Source: Pseudomonas viridiflava
GTDB lineage: Bacteria > Pseudomonadota > Gammaproteobacteria > Pseudomonadales > Pseudomonadaceae
Direction: 5' to 3'
Assembly (NCBI RefSeq): GCF_900591205.1
Contig: NZ_UUPU01000074.1
Span: 20,505 to 84,504 of the forward strand
DNA length: 64,000 nucleotides
This document shows, piece after piece, positions 18,056 to 25,928 of the stretch. The notes beneath the pieces are model-generated. The model was given only the letters and a program-made list of their open reading frames with translations. It searched no databases and was not told the origin of the DNA. Made by a program: the position numbers and the translations under genes. Position 1 is the stretch's first letter, and each line of letters opens with the position of its first letter.

Positions 18056-18556
18056 CTACCCCTGATTTTCTATTTCTGCTGCAGCTCGTCGCATCAAGCC
18101 CTCAAGGGCGGCCTTTACCGTCTGTCGGCGGACCTCATCACGGTTGCCGGGAAAGTGCTGCAACTCGGTCGTAACCTCATCCCCGACGCCGAACGCCAGC
18201 CACACAGTGCCCACCGGTTTATCCGGCGAACCGCCATCGGGCCCCGCCACACCGCTGACCGCCACGGCAAAGTGCGCCAGGCTTTTTTCCTGGGCGCCAC
18301 GCACCATGGCCTCCACCACTTCCTGACTGACGGCCCCGACTTTTGGAAACAAAGTTTCCGGCACATTCAATTGCCGGGTCTTCTGCCGATTGGAATAGGT
18401 GACATACCCCGCCTCGAACCACGCCGAACTCCCGGGGATCCGCGTGATGGCTTCGGCAATACCGCCACCGGTACAGGATTCGGCGGTAGTGACGTGGGCA
18501 TTAAGCACCTGTAAACGGCGACCCAGTTCAGCGGCAAGTTGAGTGATTTCCTTCAC
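18056..18556 (-). CDS. cinA: Nicotinamide-nucleotide amidohydrolase PncC (CinA C-terminal domain)
   Basis: 166 residues, the stand-alone CinA C-terminal domain that deamidates nicotinamide mononucleotide to recycle NAD. The signature TTAESCTGGGIAEAIT carries the catalytic Ser, and SGVAGPDGGSPDKPVGTVW is the second conserved block. In this genus the gene forms one border of the mutS-cinA tailocin site. No convincing terminator separates it from the tailocin operon upstream, so read-through is possible. Confidence 0.93.
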   Translation of the reverse strand: MKEITQLAAELGRRLQVLNAHVTTAESCTGGGIAEAITRIPGSSAWFEAGYVTYSNRQKTRQLNVPETLFPKVGAVSQEVVEAMVRGAQEKSLAHFAVAVSGVAGPDGGSPDKPVGTVWLAFGVGDEVTTELQHFPGNRDEVRRQTVKAALEGLMRRAAAEIENQG

Positions 18557-18638
18557 GGTCGTCTCCAGAAGCGGGCGGGGGATTTGCCTACCCTACAGGA
18601 GCCCATCGGCCATGCAAGTTGCAGAGTGCATCAAGAAA

Positions 18639-19139
18639 CTAACGGGCGACGGACCGCACATAAGCCTGGCAGGCACGCAGGGCAATCAGGGCGTTATCAC
18701 CGTCATCGGTGATGCCGATAATTCGTTGAGCATGCGCCGGGTCAAGTCGGGCTCGCGGGGCTGCATGAACCACGCCGCCGGCGGTGGAGGCGGCAGGCAT
18801 TGCACAGCCGGTGGCGAGATCGCCGGCGTTGAGAAGGACTGACAACCGCACATCAGCAGTGGCCAGGCGGTCGCGCAGAACAGCCTGATGACGTTGGGCA
18901 TCGCTCAACTCCCGAGCGTGTTGTTGGTCGCCGGCACTGAGCTGTTGCTCCAGGGCCAACCGTTTGTCCTGATCGGCCTGTTGCTGATGCAAGACCGCCT
19001 GACGCTGCTGGCTCAACGCCTGCGCCTGGACGAATGCCTGGCGCTCAAGCTGCGCACCATAGCGCCACGCCTGCACCTGCCAAGTCAGAGCGATCAACAG
19101 GCAAACGCCGATCAACCGGCAAGCCACTAGCAAACGCAT
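18639..19139 (-). CDS. Tailocin lysis protein, Rz-like i-spanin
   Basis: 166 residues. One N-terminal membrane anchor (LLVACRLIGVCLLIALTWQV) is followed by a long Gln-rich coiled coil (about residues 30-95), the layout of an Rz inner-membrane spanin subunit. It overlaps the endolysin 3' end by 13 bases and contains an Rz1-like lipoprotein gene in another frame (18686-18901). The start MRLLVACR is chosen over an in-frame start eight codons upstream because it begins at the membrane anchor. It is the last tailocin gene before cinA. Confidence 0.8.
   Translation of the reverse strand: MRLLVACRLIGVCLLIALTWQVQAWRYGAQLERQAFVQAQALSQQRQAVLHQQQADQDKRLALEQQLSAGDQQHARELSDAQRHQAVLRDRLATADVRLSVLLNAGDLATGCAMPAASTAGGVVHAAPRARLDPAHAQRIIGITDDGDNALIALRACQAYVRSVAR
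18686..18901 (-). CDS. Rz1-like spanin lipoprotein embedded in the Rz frame
   Basis: 71 residues read in a second frame inside the Rz gene. The N terminus MPNVIRLFCATAWPLLMCGC is a short lipoprotein-type signal with a possible lipobox MCGC, followed by a Pro-rich segment (CLPPPPPAAW). Both are hallmarks of Rz1 outer-membrane spanins, which are often nested in Rz. This pairing would give the final outer-membrane disruption step of cell lysis that releases the tailocin. The lipobox is not canonical. Confidence 0.7.
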   Translation of the reverse strand: MPNVIRLFCATAWPLLMCGCQSFSTPAISPPAVQCLPPPPPAAWFMQPREPDLTRRMLNELSASPMTVITP

Positions 19140-19678
19140 AACACCGCCTTCGCCCGCGCCCACAGTTGCAAGCGCTCCTGCAGCCCATTCAGCCCGCCGT
19201 TGATGCGCCGCGTGATGCGGGTGAACTGGTCCTCATCGGCCAATTCATTCAAGCCATTGCTTTGCCAGAACCAGGCCGCCGACTCGGCCGCCCACTGCGG
19301 TTGTTCCAGCAGCTGCGGCTGATGCAACAACCGATCATCGCCAAACAGCGCTTGGCTACAGGCCAGGTAGTTGCGCCGCCCGGTAATCTGGATCAGCCCC
19401 CTGCCCCGGTACGTCTGCCCGTCGCCGTCGGCTTCGGGGGTGTTGCCCAGGCGGGCGGCCAAGGGGCCGGTGTCGTATTTGCTCAGGTATTGATCGCTGC
19501 CCAGTTCACGCACGTAGCGCAGCTCGCCGGATTCATGGGCGATTTGGGCGATAAATGCCGCTGCGCGCCGCGCCGTAGTGACTTGGCGATTGGCCATGGC
19601 ACTGTTCAACGCCCCTATAAAAACCCCCGCTTGGGCGCGGGCGTCAGGCAGGATCTGCTGCAACTGTTCAAGTGTCAT
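19127..19678 (-). CDS. Tailocin endolysin, GH19 chitinase/lysozyme family
   Basis: 183 residues. It cleaves peptidoglycan during lysis: the GH19 catalytic region AAFIAQIAHESGELRYV contains the general-acid Glu and YRGRGLIQITGRRNY is the family block, followed by AAWFWQSNGLNELAD. No signal peptide is present, so export depends on the holin. The start is uncertain: MTLEQLQQILP at 19678, or five codons upstream at 19693, where the ATG is one base after the gpD stop. Confidence 0.9.
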   Translation of the reverse strand: MTLEQLQQILPDARAQAGVFIGALNSAMANRQVTTARRAAAFIAQIAHESGELRYVRELGSDQYLSKYDTGPLAARLGNTPEADGDGQTYRGRGLIQITGRRNYLACSQALFGDDRLLHQPQLLEQPQWAAESAAWFWQSNGLNELADEDQFTRITRRINGGLNGLQERLQLWARAKAVLCVC

Positions 19679-19693
19679 CACGCACCCAGTCAT

Positions 19694-20701
19694 TCAAGAG
19701 GCCAAACCACTGGCGGTGATCGAACTCCGATAGCCCTTGGCATCCCCACTGTGGATTACCTTGTCGATCGACCAGCGCCCCTGCATATACACCGGCCATG
19801 TCTCATCGAGCAGCACCAACCCTTCGGCAGACAGCTGCGGATTGCCGGGACACTCGATGGCCAGTGCCAGCCCTTGCTGGCCAGCCCGACGCAACGCCCC
19901 TTCAGCCACGGTGCGAGCCTCGTCTTCACTCTGACAGCGTTGGCGTAGGGTTTTGAAGGGCGCAGTGCCGACCTGCACTACCCGCTGCTTACACGCAGCG
20001 TTATCCCACCACGTAACGCGGCAGCCCTGGTATTTGGACCTGGCTTTTTCATCGAGCTTGGCGGTGGTAAAAGCCTGGTCGCCAGGACGATTGTCTTGAG
20101 TGACCGACAGCTGCACATCGGGCAATTGCTGACCGGACAATGACTTGACCTGGCCGCTCTGCGCCAGCACGTACAGCTCGTTGATCGGTTTGCACACCGC
20201 GCTATAGCGCCCCGCGAGCCGCGTGATAAACGCCATGTCGGATTCGTTGGACTGGTCCAGATGAGGGATCGAAATGCCCTCCAGCGCCGGCGCCACCCGT
20301 GGCGAAAAACCGTGGCGCGTGACCAGTTGACGAAACAATGCCCCCAACGTCGTCGGCCCATGGCTGGCAGACCTGCGCTGGCGATAGCCGCTGGCATCCA
20401 ACACGCTGAACGGCGCCGCCGAGGCGACGATGTGCAGGCGCAGGGGAAACAGCATCGGCGTACGCTGGGTGACCACAAACTCGCCCTTTTCAACCAGCCC
20501 GGATTCCAGATAGCCGACCCGCAGGCCGATCTTGCCGCCCAAGCTCGGCAACCCCTCCAGCCCCTCGATATTAATCGTCAATTCCAGCCGATCCGACTCG
20601 ATACCGGCCGCATCGGTATGGCTCCAACTCATCACCCGTTGATTGAGCAGCGCCGCATTGGCGCCGTAAAACTCCACGCTCGGCGTAAATCCCATCGGCA
20701 T
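19694..20701 (-). CDS. Tailocin gpD-like late-control/baseplate hub protein
   Basis: 335 residues, related to P2 gpD. It is the hub at the centre of the baseplate that connects tube and spike. Recognisable blocks are GFTPSVEFYGANAALLNQRV at the start, RKGEFVV-like barrel strands and IPHLDQSNESDMAFITRLAGRYSA, typical of phage late-control D proteins. GGAGG lies just before the ATG. It lies between gpX and the endolysin, as in R-pyocins. Confidence 0.9.
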   Translation of the reverse strand: MPMGFTPSVEFYGANAALLNQRVMSWSHTDAAGIESDRLELTINIEGLEGLPSLGGKIGLRVGYLESGLVEKGEFVVTQRTPMLFPLRLHIVASAAPFSVLDASGYRQRRSASHGPTTLGALFRQLVTRHGFSPRVAPALEGISIPHLDQSNESDMAFITRLAGRYSAVCKPINELYVLAQSGQVKSLSGQQLPDVQLSVTQDNRPGDQAFTTAKLDEKARSKYQGCRVTWWDNAACKQRVVQVGTAPFKTLRQRCQSEDEARTVAEGALRRAGQQGLALAIECPGNPQLSAEGLVLLDETWPVYMQGRWSIDKVIHSGDAKGYRSSITASGLAS

Positions 20702-20710
20702 GATGCCTCC

Positions 20711-20923
20711 TTAATCCCAAGCAGTAACAGGACGTGCAGCGGCCGGCTGCGACGGCAGTTCTGGCACCCGTACCCAGACATCCGCCGGCAACACCGGGCC
20801 AAGCTCTGCAAGATCAGGGTTGAGGCGCCAGAGCTGCTCTTCAGCCACGTCATCGCAACGCCCCAGCTCGCGGTACAGCAGCAGGTTGACCGAGTCACCG
20901 GCAATACTTCGTGCTCTACGCAT
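20711..20923 (-). CDS. Tailocin tail protein X (gpX, LysM-like)
   Basis: 70 residues with a LysM-like fold: SVNLLLYRELGRCDDVAEEQLWRLNPDLAELGPVLPADVWVRVPEL without the first residues. In P2 and R-pyocins gpX attaches near the baseplate hub. It overlaps the gpU 3' end by 8 bases and precedes gpD. Confidence 0.88.
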   Translation of the reverse strand: MRRARSIAGDSVNLLLYRELGRCDDVAEEQLWRLNPDLAELGPVLPADVWVRVPELPSQPAAARPVTAWD

Positions 20924-21299
20924 TGACGAATTCCTCCAGCGTCAGTGTCCAGCCGATAACCATGGCGGTGCCGTCGTCGATCACGTTGCTCTGGTTTTCG
21001 GCGATCGTCGTGACACGCCACAGGCCCCAGTTGCGGCCGATACCATCCACCAGCGGCAACGGCCTGCGCTCGTCCTGCAAGGCGCGCAGCTCATCCAGCC
21101 GCTGCATGCCGACGGCATACATGGCTTTGCCGGTGAACGTCAGGGTTTCCAGTTTTTGCCCGGTTTGTCGCGACTGCGCCTTGCTGGCAATGATTTCCAG
21201 ACTGGTCCAGCCACCATCGCTGCTCCGTGCGAGCGTGTCGTAGGCGAACCCGCGGGACAGTCCGAAAATAAAGCTACCCAACACCATTTGTTGTCGCAT
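20916..21299 (-). CDS. Tailocin tail protein U (gpU)
   Basis: 127 residues, P2 gpU family. Residues 1-30 contain MVLGSFIFGLSRGFAYDTLA and the middle EIIASKAQSRQTGQKLETLTFTGK, the block shared by gpU proteins. Its start overlaps the tape-measure stop (TGATG), which implies translational coupling. Confidence 0.9.
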   Translation of the reverse strand: MRQQMVLGSFIFGLSRGFAYDTLARSSDGGWTSLEIIASKAQSRQTGQKLETLTFTGKAMYAVGMQRLDELRALQDERRPLPLVDGIGRNWGLWRVTTIAENQSNVIDDGTAMVIGWTLTLEEFVNA

Positions 21300-22558
21300 C
21301 AGACCCTCCCATCATTGAGCGCAGCATCGGTGCGTGCGCTGTACAGCTCACCCATCGACAGCGGCGTGAACTGCGCCTCGATCTGCTGCACCACCAGCGT
21401 GGCAAGGTCTTGATGGCTGGCCTGCTCGGGCGCATTGATCGTGATCTGCGGGGCGAAATTGATTGGCCGGTTGCTGGATTGGGCGTTGCCGAGGTCTTTG
21501 CTGACGTCGCTGGGCGCGCGCAAACGGTCGGGCGTTCCCATCAGTTTGTCGCTCAGCCAGGTGCCGATATCGCTACCGGCAAAATTGCCAATCGCGCCGC
21601 CGACCGTCTTGCCCACCGCACTGCCGATCACACTGCCGAGCACGCCGCCCAACAACGTCCCGGCGCCGGGAACAATCGACCCCAGCGCGGCACCGGCCAA
21701 CCCGCCAAGCCGCCCTCCGACGAAGGAGCCCACGGCGCCCCCCGCATAGCCGCCAGCCACGGCCCCACCTGCGGAGGCAACGCCGGAGCCGACGGCTTTC
21801 ATATCGCCCGCAGCAATACCTCGGCCGATATCGACACTGGCGCCGACCAGCAACAACGGCAGGACTGCCTTTTGGGCGCTTTGTGCAACCTTGGCAACCG
21901 GCCTGATCAATCTGGACAGTGACGGTTTTGCAGAAGCACCTTTGGGCGTTGCGGATTTGCCTTTGCTTGTACCGCCCCCTGCGGGGCCCGTTGGTGCAGA
22001 GCCTTCGCCCAGCACTTTGCCGGCCACTTTGTCGAAGACCTTGTCCTTTACGGCGTCGAATACACCGGAAACCAGCGGAGCCAATGCGGCGCCCGCCAGA
22101 GTGACCGCAGCGGTGGTTTTTGGCAGCGCCTCTGCCAGCGCGGTCAAGCCATCGACAACCTCGGTGAGGATCATCAACGAGGTATCCACTACCGGCGCCT
22201 GCGCCTTGTCAACGGCTGTGGAAAGGCGCGTGGCGCTGGCTTCATAAGCCTGTCGACGCCGTTGCGTGGACTCCGGCTCCGTGGAAGCCTTGTCACTCGG
22301 CTTCTGCCGGGTATCCAGGATTTTGAGCAACGACGCATTGAATGTCTCAAGGGTATCCCTGAGCAGCACCTGCTCCACCACCAGGCGATTGATCACCTGG
22401 CTGGCACTGGCCAGTGCAAGCCCCAGCCCCGACAGCGGCCGTTGCACGGCATCCAGGCTTGAAGGCCCGATGAGGCTTTGCGGCACGGGGGCTGTGTCAG
22501 CCACAACACTCGCGCTGTACGTCAGCCCGGCAGCGGCCAGCGAATAGTTGATTTGCAT
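21299..22558 (-). CDS. Tailocin tape measure protein (short)
   Basis: 419 residues. The gene lies in the tape-measure slot between the E/E' frameshift pair and gpU. The sequence has helical ends (residues 1-130 and 330-419), a Lys-rich linker, and a long Gly/Ala/Val hydrophobic centre (about 225-320, such as GGAVAGGYAGGAVGSFVGG), as tape measures usually do. It is much shorter than P2 gpT (over 800 residues), which would predict a short tail tube. AGGAG lies 7 bases before the ATG. Confidence 0.85.
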   Translation of the reverse strand: MQINYSLAAAGLTYSASVVADTAPVPQSLIGPSSLDAVQRPLSGLGLALASASQVINRLVVEQVLLRDTLETFNASLLKILDTRQKPSDKASTEPESTQRRRQAYEASATRLSTAVDKAQAPVVDTSLMILTEVVDGLTALAEALPKTTAAVTLAGAALAPLVSGVFDAVKDKVFDKVAGKVLGEGSAPTGPAGGGTSKGKSATPKGASAKPSLSRLIRPVAKVAQSAQKAVLPLLLVGASVDIGRGIAAGDMKAVGSGVASAGGAVAGGYAGGAVGSFVGGRLGGLAGAALGSIVPGAGTLLGGVLGSVIGSAVGKTVGGAIGNFAGSDIGTWLSDKLMGTPDRLRAPSDVSKDLGNAQSSNRPINFAPQITINAPEQASHQDLATLVVQQIEAQFTPLSMGELYSARTDAALNDGRV

Positions 22559-22564
22559 ACCGCT

Positions 22565-23259
22565 CTACTCCTGTTTAACGCCAAGGCGAGTCATCGCGAT
22601 GTCGTAGCGGCGCAAGGCTTTTGCGGCGTCCCAGTCGAGGATCTCCGCTTCAGTGACCGAATAAACCAGCGGCACCACATCGAGGATCACTTCGATGTCG
22701 CGGTGCGAAAGAAGGCCGCCGGTTGATTTAAAAAATCGTCGATGCGCGCCTGCAGCTCGGTCCAGTCGGGCACGGTCAGGCCGGCGAGGTCGGGGATCAT
22801 CAAGCCGGTGCAATGGGCGGTAATGAATTCGGCGCGCGCTTGGGTGGTGGCGAGCTTTTTCATCACTTTGGTGGCACGCAGCGCGGGCATTTCCAACGCA
22901 AGTTCGGTGAGGGAACGGCCAGCGGCGTCGAGGGGCAGCAACAGTCGGACGGGCTGGTCGTGGGCGGGCTCCTTGGGTTCGCCGAGGAAGAACGACGCAG
23001 GGCGCGTCGACATCTCGTGTACGTACTGGGCGATGGTCACGTAGTCCGGGCGCTTGAGCTGGTCGAGTTCCTTTTCCGACAGGCCGGTGGCGAGTTTCGC
23101 CAGCTCAAAGAACTGGTCGTCCTCGTCATCACCGGCCAGGGCCAGCGCGTCTTTTTGCGCGGCGTAGTACAGCGGTTTGAGTTGCACCTGCTCGATCGTC
23201 GCACCCGTATCGGCGCTGATCGGGGACAGCAGGCAGTGCAGCGGTGGCATCCAGGCCAT
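22565..23259 (-). CDS. Tail assembly chaperone E+E' (predicted -1 frameshift product)
   Basis: The second frame after the slippery site encodes about 55 more residues, beginning KSTGGLLSHRDIEVILDVVP and ending RRYDIAMTRLGVKQE, and stops with TAG at 22565-22567. It has no good independent start, but joins smoothly to the E frame through TTTTTTA at 22729-22735. P2-like phages and R-pyocins make such a gpE+E' fusion, needed to load the tape measure. The stop lies inside the ribosome site of the tape-measure gene. Confidence 0.8.
22687..23259 (-). CDS. Tail assembly chaperone E (unshifted product)
   Basis: 190 residues starting MAWMPPLHCLL, with AAGGA 9 bases upstream. The protein is largely helical and acidic (DDEDDQFFELAKLATGLSEKEL) and resembles the phage tail assembly E-type chaperones that coat the tape measure. 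It ends shortly after the slippery heptamer (FLNQPAAFFRTATSK). The 276 bases between this gene and the tube gene carry REP elements. Confidence 0.85.
   Translation of the reverse strand: MAWMPPLHCLLSPISADTGATIEQVQLKPLYYAAQKDALALAGDDEDDQFFELAKLATGLSEKELDQLKRPDYVTIAQYVHEMSTRPASFFLGEPKEPAHDQPVRLLLPLDAAGRSLTELALEMPALRATKVMKKLATTQARAEFITAHCTGLMIPDLAGLTVPDWTELQARIDDFLNQPAAFFRTATSK
22729..22735 (-). promoter_or_regulatory. Programmed -1 frameshift site (T TTT TTA)
   Basis: In the E frame the codons read GAT TTT TTA AAT, so the heptamer T-TTT-TTA has the X-XXY-YYZ form in register. A -1 slip leads to AAA TCA ACC and into the E' frame, which stays open for 55 more codons. Confidence 0.8.
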
Positions 23260-23321
23260 GGGGCTATTCCTTGGTAAAACGTGGTTAAAAAATACCGAGC
23301 ATCTCCGGGTGAGCACGATCA

Positions 23322-23455
23322 ATGTGGGAGCTGGCGGTTCGACTTGCCCGCGATGCAGGCGACTCGGTTTGCCAGTTGCACCGAAGTGACGCGCTACACA
23401 GTTTTAAAGGCTGACACCTCCCTAGGTGGCGAGCGGGCAAGCCCGCTCGCCACAA
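23322..23455. repeat. REP-type elements inside the tailocin operon
   Basis: AATGTGGGAGCTGGCGGTTC near 23322 is a degenerate arm, and GGCGAGCGGGCAAGCCCGCTCGCC at about 23428-23452 is a complete palindrome. They lie between the tube and E genes and could form a strong RNA hairpin in the operon transcript. REP elements are normally extragenic, and here one has entered the phage-derived cluster. Confidence 0.8.
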
Positions 23456-23535
23456 CGGCCTGTTTGCAAAACTTAGGGGTATAGCAGGCAATCCGGCTCT
23501 CCCTATTGAACGCGCCCACTTCAGATCACGGTTCC

Positions 23536-24042
23536 TTAAGGCATCAGCACCGCGCGACGGGCATCGCCGAGAATGTCGACGCCGTTGAGCACGAATTTCT
23601 GAGTGCGCACGTCGATGTCGATCACCGAAATGCCGTTTTCCAGGCGGTTGTAGGTGCGGCAGGACAGTTCCAGGGTGGTGGTGGCCTTGTCGCCCATCTT
23701 CAGCTTGGCTTCCGCCAGGGATTTCAGCTTGCCGCCCACGGTGTGGTAGGTGAAATAGGTTTTGCCGTCCTGATCCTGGCCGGCTTCACGCACGTTCAGC
23801 AGGATGTCGTCGCCCAGGCGCACGCCCAGGGCCAGCATGATTTGCGGGCCGGCGCCTTGCAGCACCAGGGTGGCGCCGAGCACCTTGCCGCTCTTGGCCA
23901 TTTCTTCGGCGATAAAGCGCCCACCGGACATGGCCTCCATGTCGAACTCGATCTTCGGCGGGGTGAATTCCTCCACGGTCGCGGACAACGGCAAACCTTG
24001 AAGGGTGGCCGCAATGGCCTGTCTGACTCGGTTGGTAAACAT
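23536..24042 (-). CDS. Tailocin major tail tube protein
   Basis: 168 residues, P2 FII family. It forms the inner tube that punctures the target membrane. Blocks are TNRVRQAIAATLQGLPLSAT, PPKIEFDMEAMSGGRF and TVGGKLKSLAEAKLKMGDKA. Its start overlaps the sheath stop by one base, so the two abundant structural proteins are translationally coupled. Confidence 0.94.
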   Translation of the reverse strand: MFTNRVRQAIAATLQGLPLSATVEEFTPPKIEFDMEAMSGGRFIAEEMAKSGKVLGATLVLQGAGPQIMLALGVRLGDDILLNVREAGQDQDGKTYFTYHTVGGKLKSLAEAKLKMGDKATTTLELSCRTYNRLENGISVIDIDVRTQKFVLNGVDILGDARRAVLMP

Positions 24043-25208
24043 TAGAGAACGTCCTCCAGGAACTGCTCGATGATTTCATCGCGGGCGTTGAGTTGATAAA
24101 TCATGTGTTCGTTCGGCGCATAGCGGCCGTAGTCGATGACGATGAACCAGGTGCCGTTCTTGTACTTCTCGACACTGTTCAATTCCGGGTGCAGGTACAC
24201 GCTGCCGCCGGGGATGGTTTCGTCGGCGACCAGGGTTTGCAGCCAGTCGTTGATGCGCTTGACCTCCTGATCCATGAAGGACTTGGTGAGGTTCTTGGCC
24301 ATGGCTTTCTGGCCGGCCTTGACCAGCTTGCGGCTGATCGCGTCTTCCAGGCCCACATAGCTGATGAATTTGCCGGTAATGGAGCGGTTACCCAGCAGCG
24401 AGAAACCGCCGAGGATGGTGCGGGCGTAGTAGCTCACGCCGTAGCGGTTGAGCAGGTCGCCTTCGGTGGAGGTGTCGAGGATGTTGTACTCGACCACGCG
24501 GGAAACGTCCTCGGCGAATGTCACCTGATTCCCAGGGCTTTCCCACTGTTTGACCTTGGCCAACGCCGCAATGGCCAGCGAGGACGGCGCAAGAAACACA
24601 TTTTTCTTCGCCGCCTTGGAGTACACCGACGGCATGTTGTGCACCAGCAGGCAACGGTCGAAGCCAAGGTCGGCACCGCCCAGTTCGCCGCTGTAGGTCA
24701 CTTGGTCAGCGACGGATGCGTCCTTGCCATCCAGCACCACACGCGCCTTGATGCGCTTGCCGAAGGAGGCAAACTCACCGGCTACGGCTTTGACGCCGGT
24801 GAAGCCAGGGGCGCCGATGATGGTCAGGTCTTCCGGCACACTGGCCAGCGCGGCCAGGCCCAGCTTGCGGCCGGTCACCGGCTCGTCGCCGCCGATCACG
24901 TTGTTCTGCGTGTCCGCGGGGGTCGCGCCCTCCTCCACGATCACTACATAGACCGGTACTTTCACCACTTTGAGGATCTGGTACACCGCGTGGAACAGCG
25001 TGCCGGTCTCGGCACCGGTCGGGTCCAGCAGCGCCTGGGTGGTAAAGCTGTTGATGCGGAACGGCGCGTTTTTCGGGATCGACGCATGCGCATTCGGCGC
25101 GGTGCCGACCAGGCCGATCACGTTGTCCCCCAGGCCACCCATGGCCTCGGGGGATTCAGTCGCATTCACGGTGATGCCGTTGTGCTCGAAGTTCAAAACC
25201 TCAGCCAT
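24042..25208 (-). CDS. Tailocin contractile sheath protein
   Basis: 388 residues, P2 FI family and similar in length to the R-pyocin sheath. Contraction of this sheath drives the tube through the envelope. Recognisable blocks are EHNGITVNATESPEAMGGLG, VYSKAAKKNVFLAPSSLAIA, RYGVSYYARTILGGFSLLGNR and the C-terminal YLHPELNSVEKYKNGTW. It is followed by the tube gene. Confidence 0.95.
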   Translation of the reverse strand: MAEVLNFEHNGITVNATESPEAMGGLGDNVIGLVGTAPNAHASIPKNAPFRINSFTTQALLDPTGAETGTLFHAVYQILKVVKVPVYVVIVEEGATPADTQNNVIGGDEPVTGRKLGLAALASVPEDLTIIGAPGFTGVKAVAGEFASFGKRIKARVVLDGKDASVADQVTYSGELGGADLGFDRCLLVHNMPSVYSKAAKKNVFLAPSSLAIAALAKVKQWESPGNQVTFAEDVSRVVEYNILDTSTEGDLLNRYGVSYYARTILGGFSLLGNRSITGKFISYVGLEDAISRKLVKAGQKAMAKNLTKSFMDQEVKRINDWLQTLVADETIPGGSVYLHPELNSVEKYKNGTWFIVIDYGRYAPNEHMIYQLNARDEIIEQFLEDVL

Positions 25209-25210
25209 GA

Positions 25211-25402
25211 TCAGTCAGCCTTCTTGGTGGTGGCCTTTTTGGCCGGGGTGGAGTTGAGGACGCTGGTAAGTTCCAAGCGGCCGGCGGTGCGCAGGGCGGA
25301 TGCTTCGACGTCCAGCAACTCCAGTTGCTGACCGGCGCTGGACCAATGACCGGCGCCGGTAGGGAATGGGATGAGGACGGTGTAGGTTTGGCGGGTGGGC
25401 AT
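25211..25402 (-). CDS. Small tailocin protein upstream of sheath
   Basis: 63 residues starting MPTRQTYTVLIPF. Beta-rich N-terminal half, then a basic Lys-rich tail (PAKKATTKKAD). Its stop is 3 bases before the sheath start. Many contractile-tail loci have a small open frame of unknown role in this position; no catalytic motif is present. Confidence 0.65.
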   Translation of the reverse strand: MPTRQTYTVLIPFPTGAGHWSSAGQQLELLDVEASALRTAGRLELTSVLNSTPAKKATTKKAD

Positions 25403-25463
25403 GTGTGGGATCTCCAGGCACAAAAAAACCGCTCAGTGGCGGCGAGTAGTTCGGATCGGAAAA

Positions 25464-25491
25464 GAAAACGCCCCGGTGTGCGGGGCGTTTA
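25464..25491 (-). terminator. Intrinsic terminator inside the tailocin cluster
   Basis: On the minus strand AAACGCCCCG and CGGGGCGTTTTC form a stem with a 5-base loop. It overlaps the stop of the fibre chaperone gene and separates the regulatory/baseplate/fibre half from the sheath/tube/lysis half. Confidence 0.75.
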
Positions 25492-25917
25492 TTTGGTTTG
25501 TTCGGCGATCCAGGCCGGCGCTGATGGTCGATGTTCGTTATCCGGGAAGTCCGGCGATTGTGGCCAGTCGCGCAACGCCTGAATAAACACAAGCAACTGC
25601 GAAAATTGCTCGGCGTTAAGCGCGGTTTGCTCCGATAGCTCAACCTGATCCCGGTGACGCTCACGCAACCACATGACCGAGGCCAGCTCACTCTCCCGCC
25701 ACGACCGCTCATGCGCTGCTGGATCAACCTCCACCTTTGGTGCGTCGATCAAGTACGGAAGCCCGCGCTCGTCATGGGCTCTGACCTGTCCGTCTGCTGG
25801 GTTACCAATGACGGACCAGTACAACTCTTGACTAATTTCCACAGCATCATCGGGAATTAACGAGTGAACTCCAGATAAGTAAGTCGTTTGCGTAGTTTTA
25901 CTGTAAAGCCTCTGCAT
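25489..25917 (-). CDS. Tail fibre assembly chaperone
   Basis: 142 residues with a C-terminal helical region (WLRERHRDQVELSEQTALNAEQ; LLVFIQALRDWPQSPDFP; PAWI), the pattern of phage tail-fibre assembly chaperones. It follows the fibre gene by 11 bases, the usual pairing, because the chaperone matches the fibre C terminus. GGGGGA lies before the ATG. Confidence 0.88.
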   Translation of the reverse strand: MQRLYSKTTQTTYLSGVHSLIPDDAVEISQELYWSVIGNPADGQVRAHDERGLPYLIDAPKVEVDPAAHERSWRESELASVMWLRERHRDQVELSEQTALNAEQFSQLLVFIQALRDWPQSPDFPDNEHRPSAPAWIAEQTK

Positions 25918-25928
25918 AAATCCCCCTG

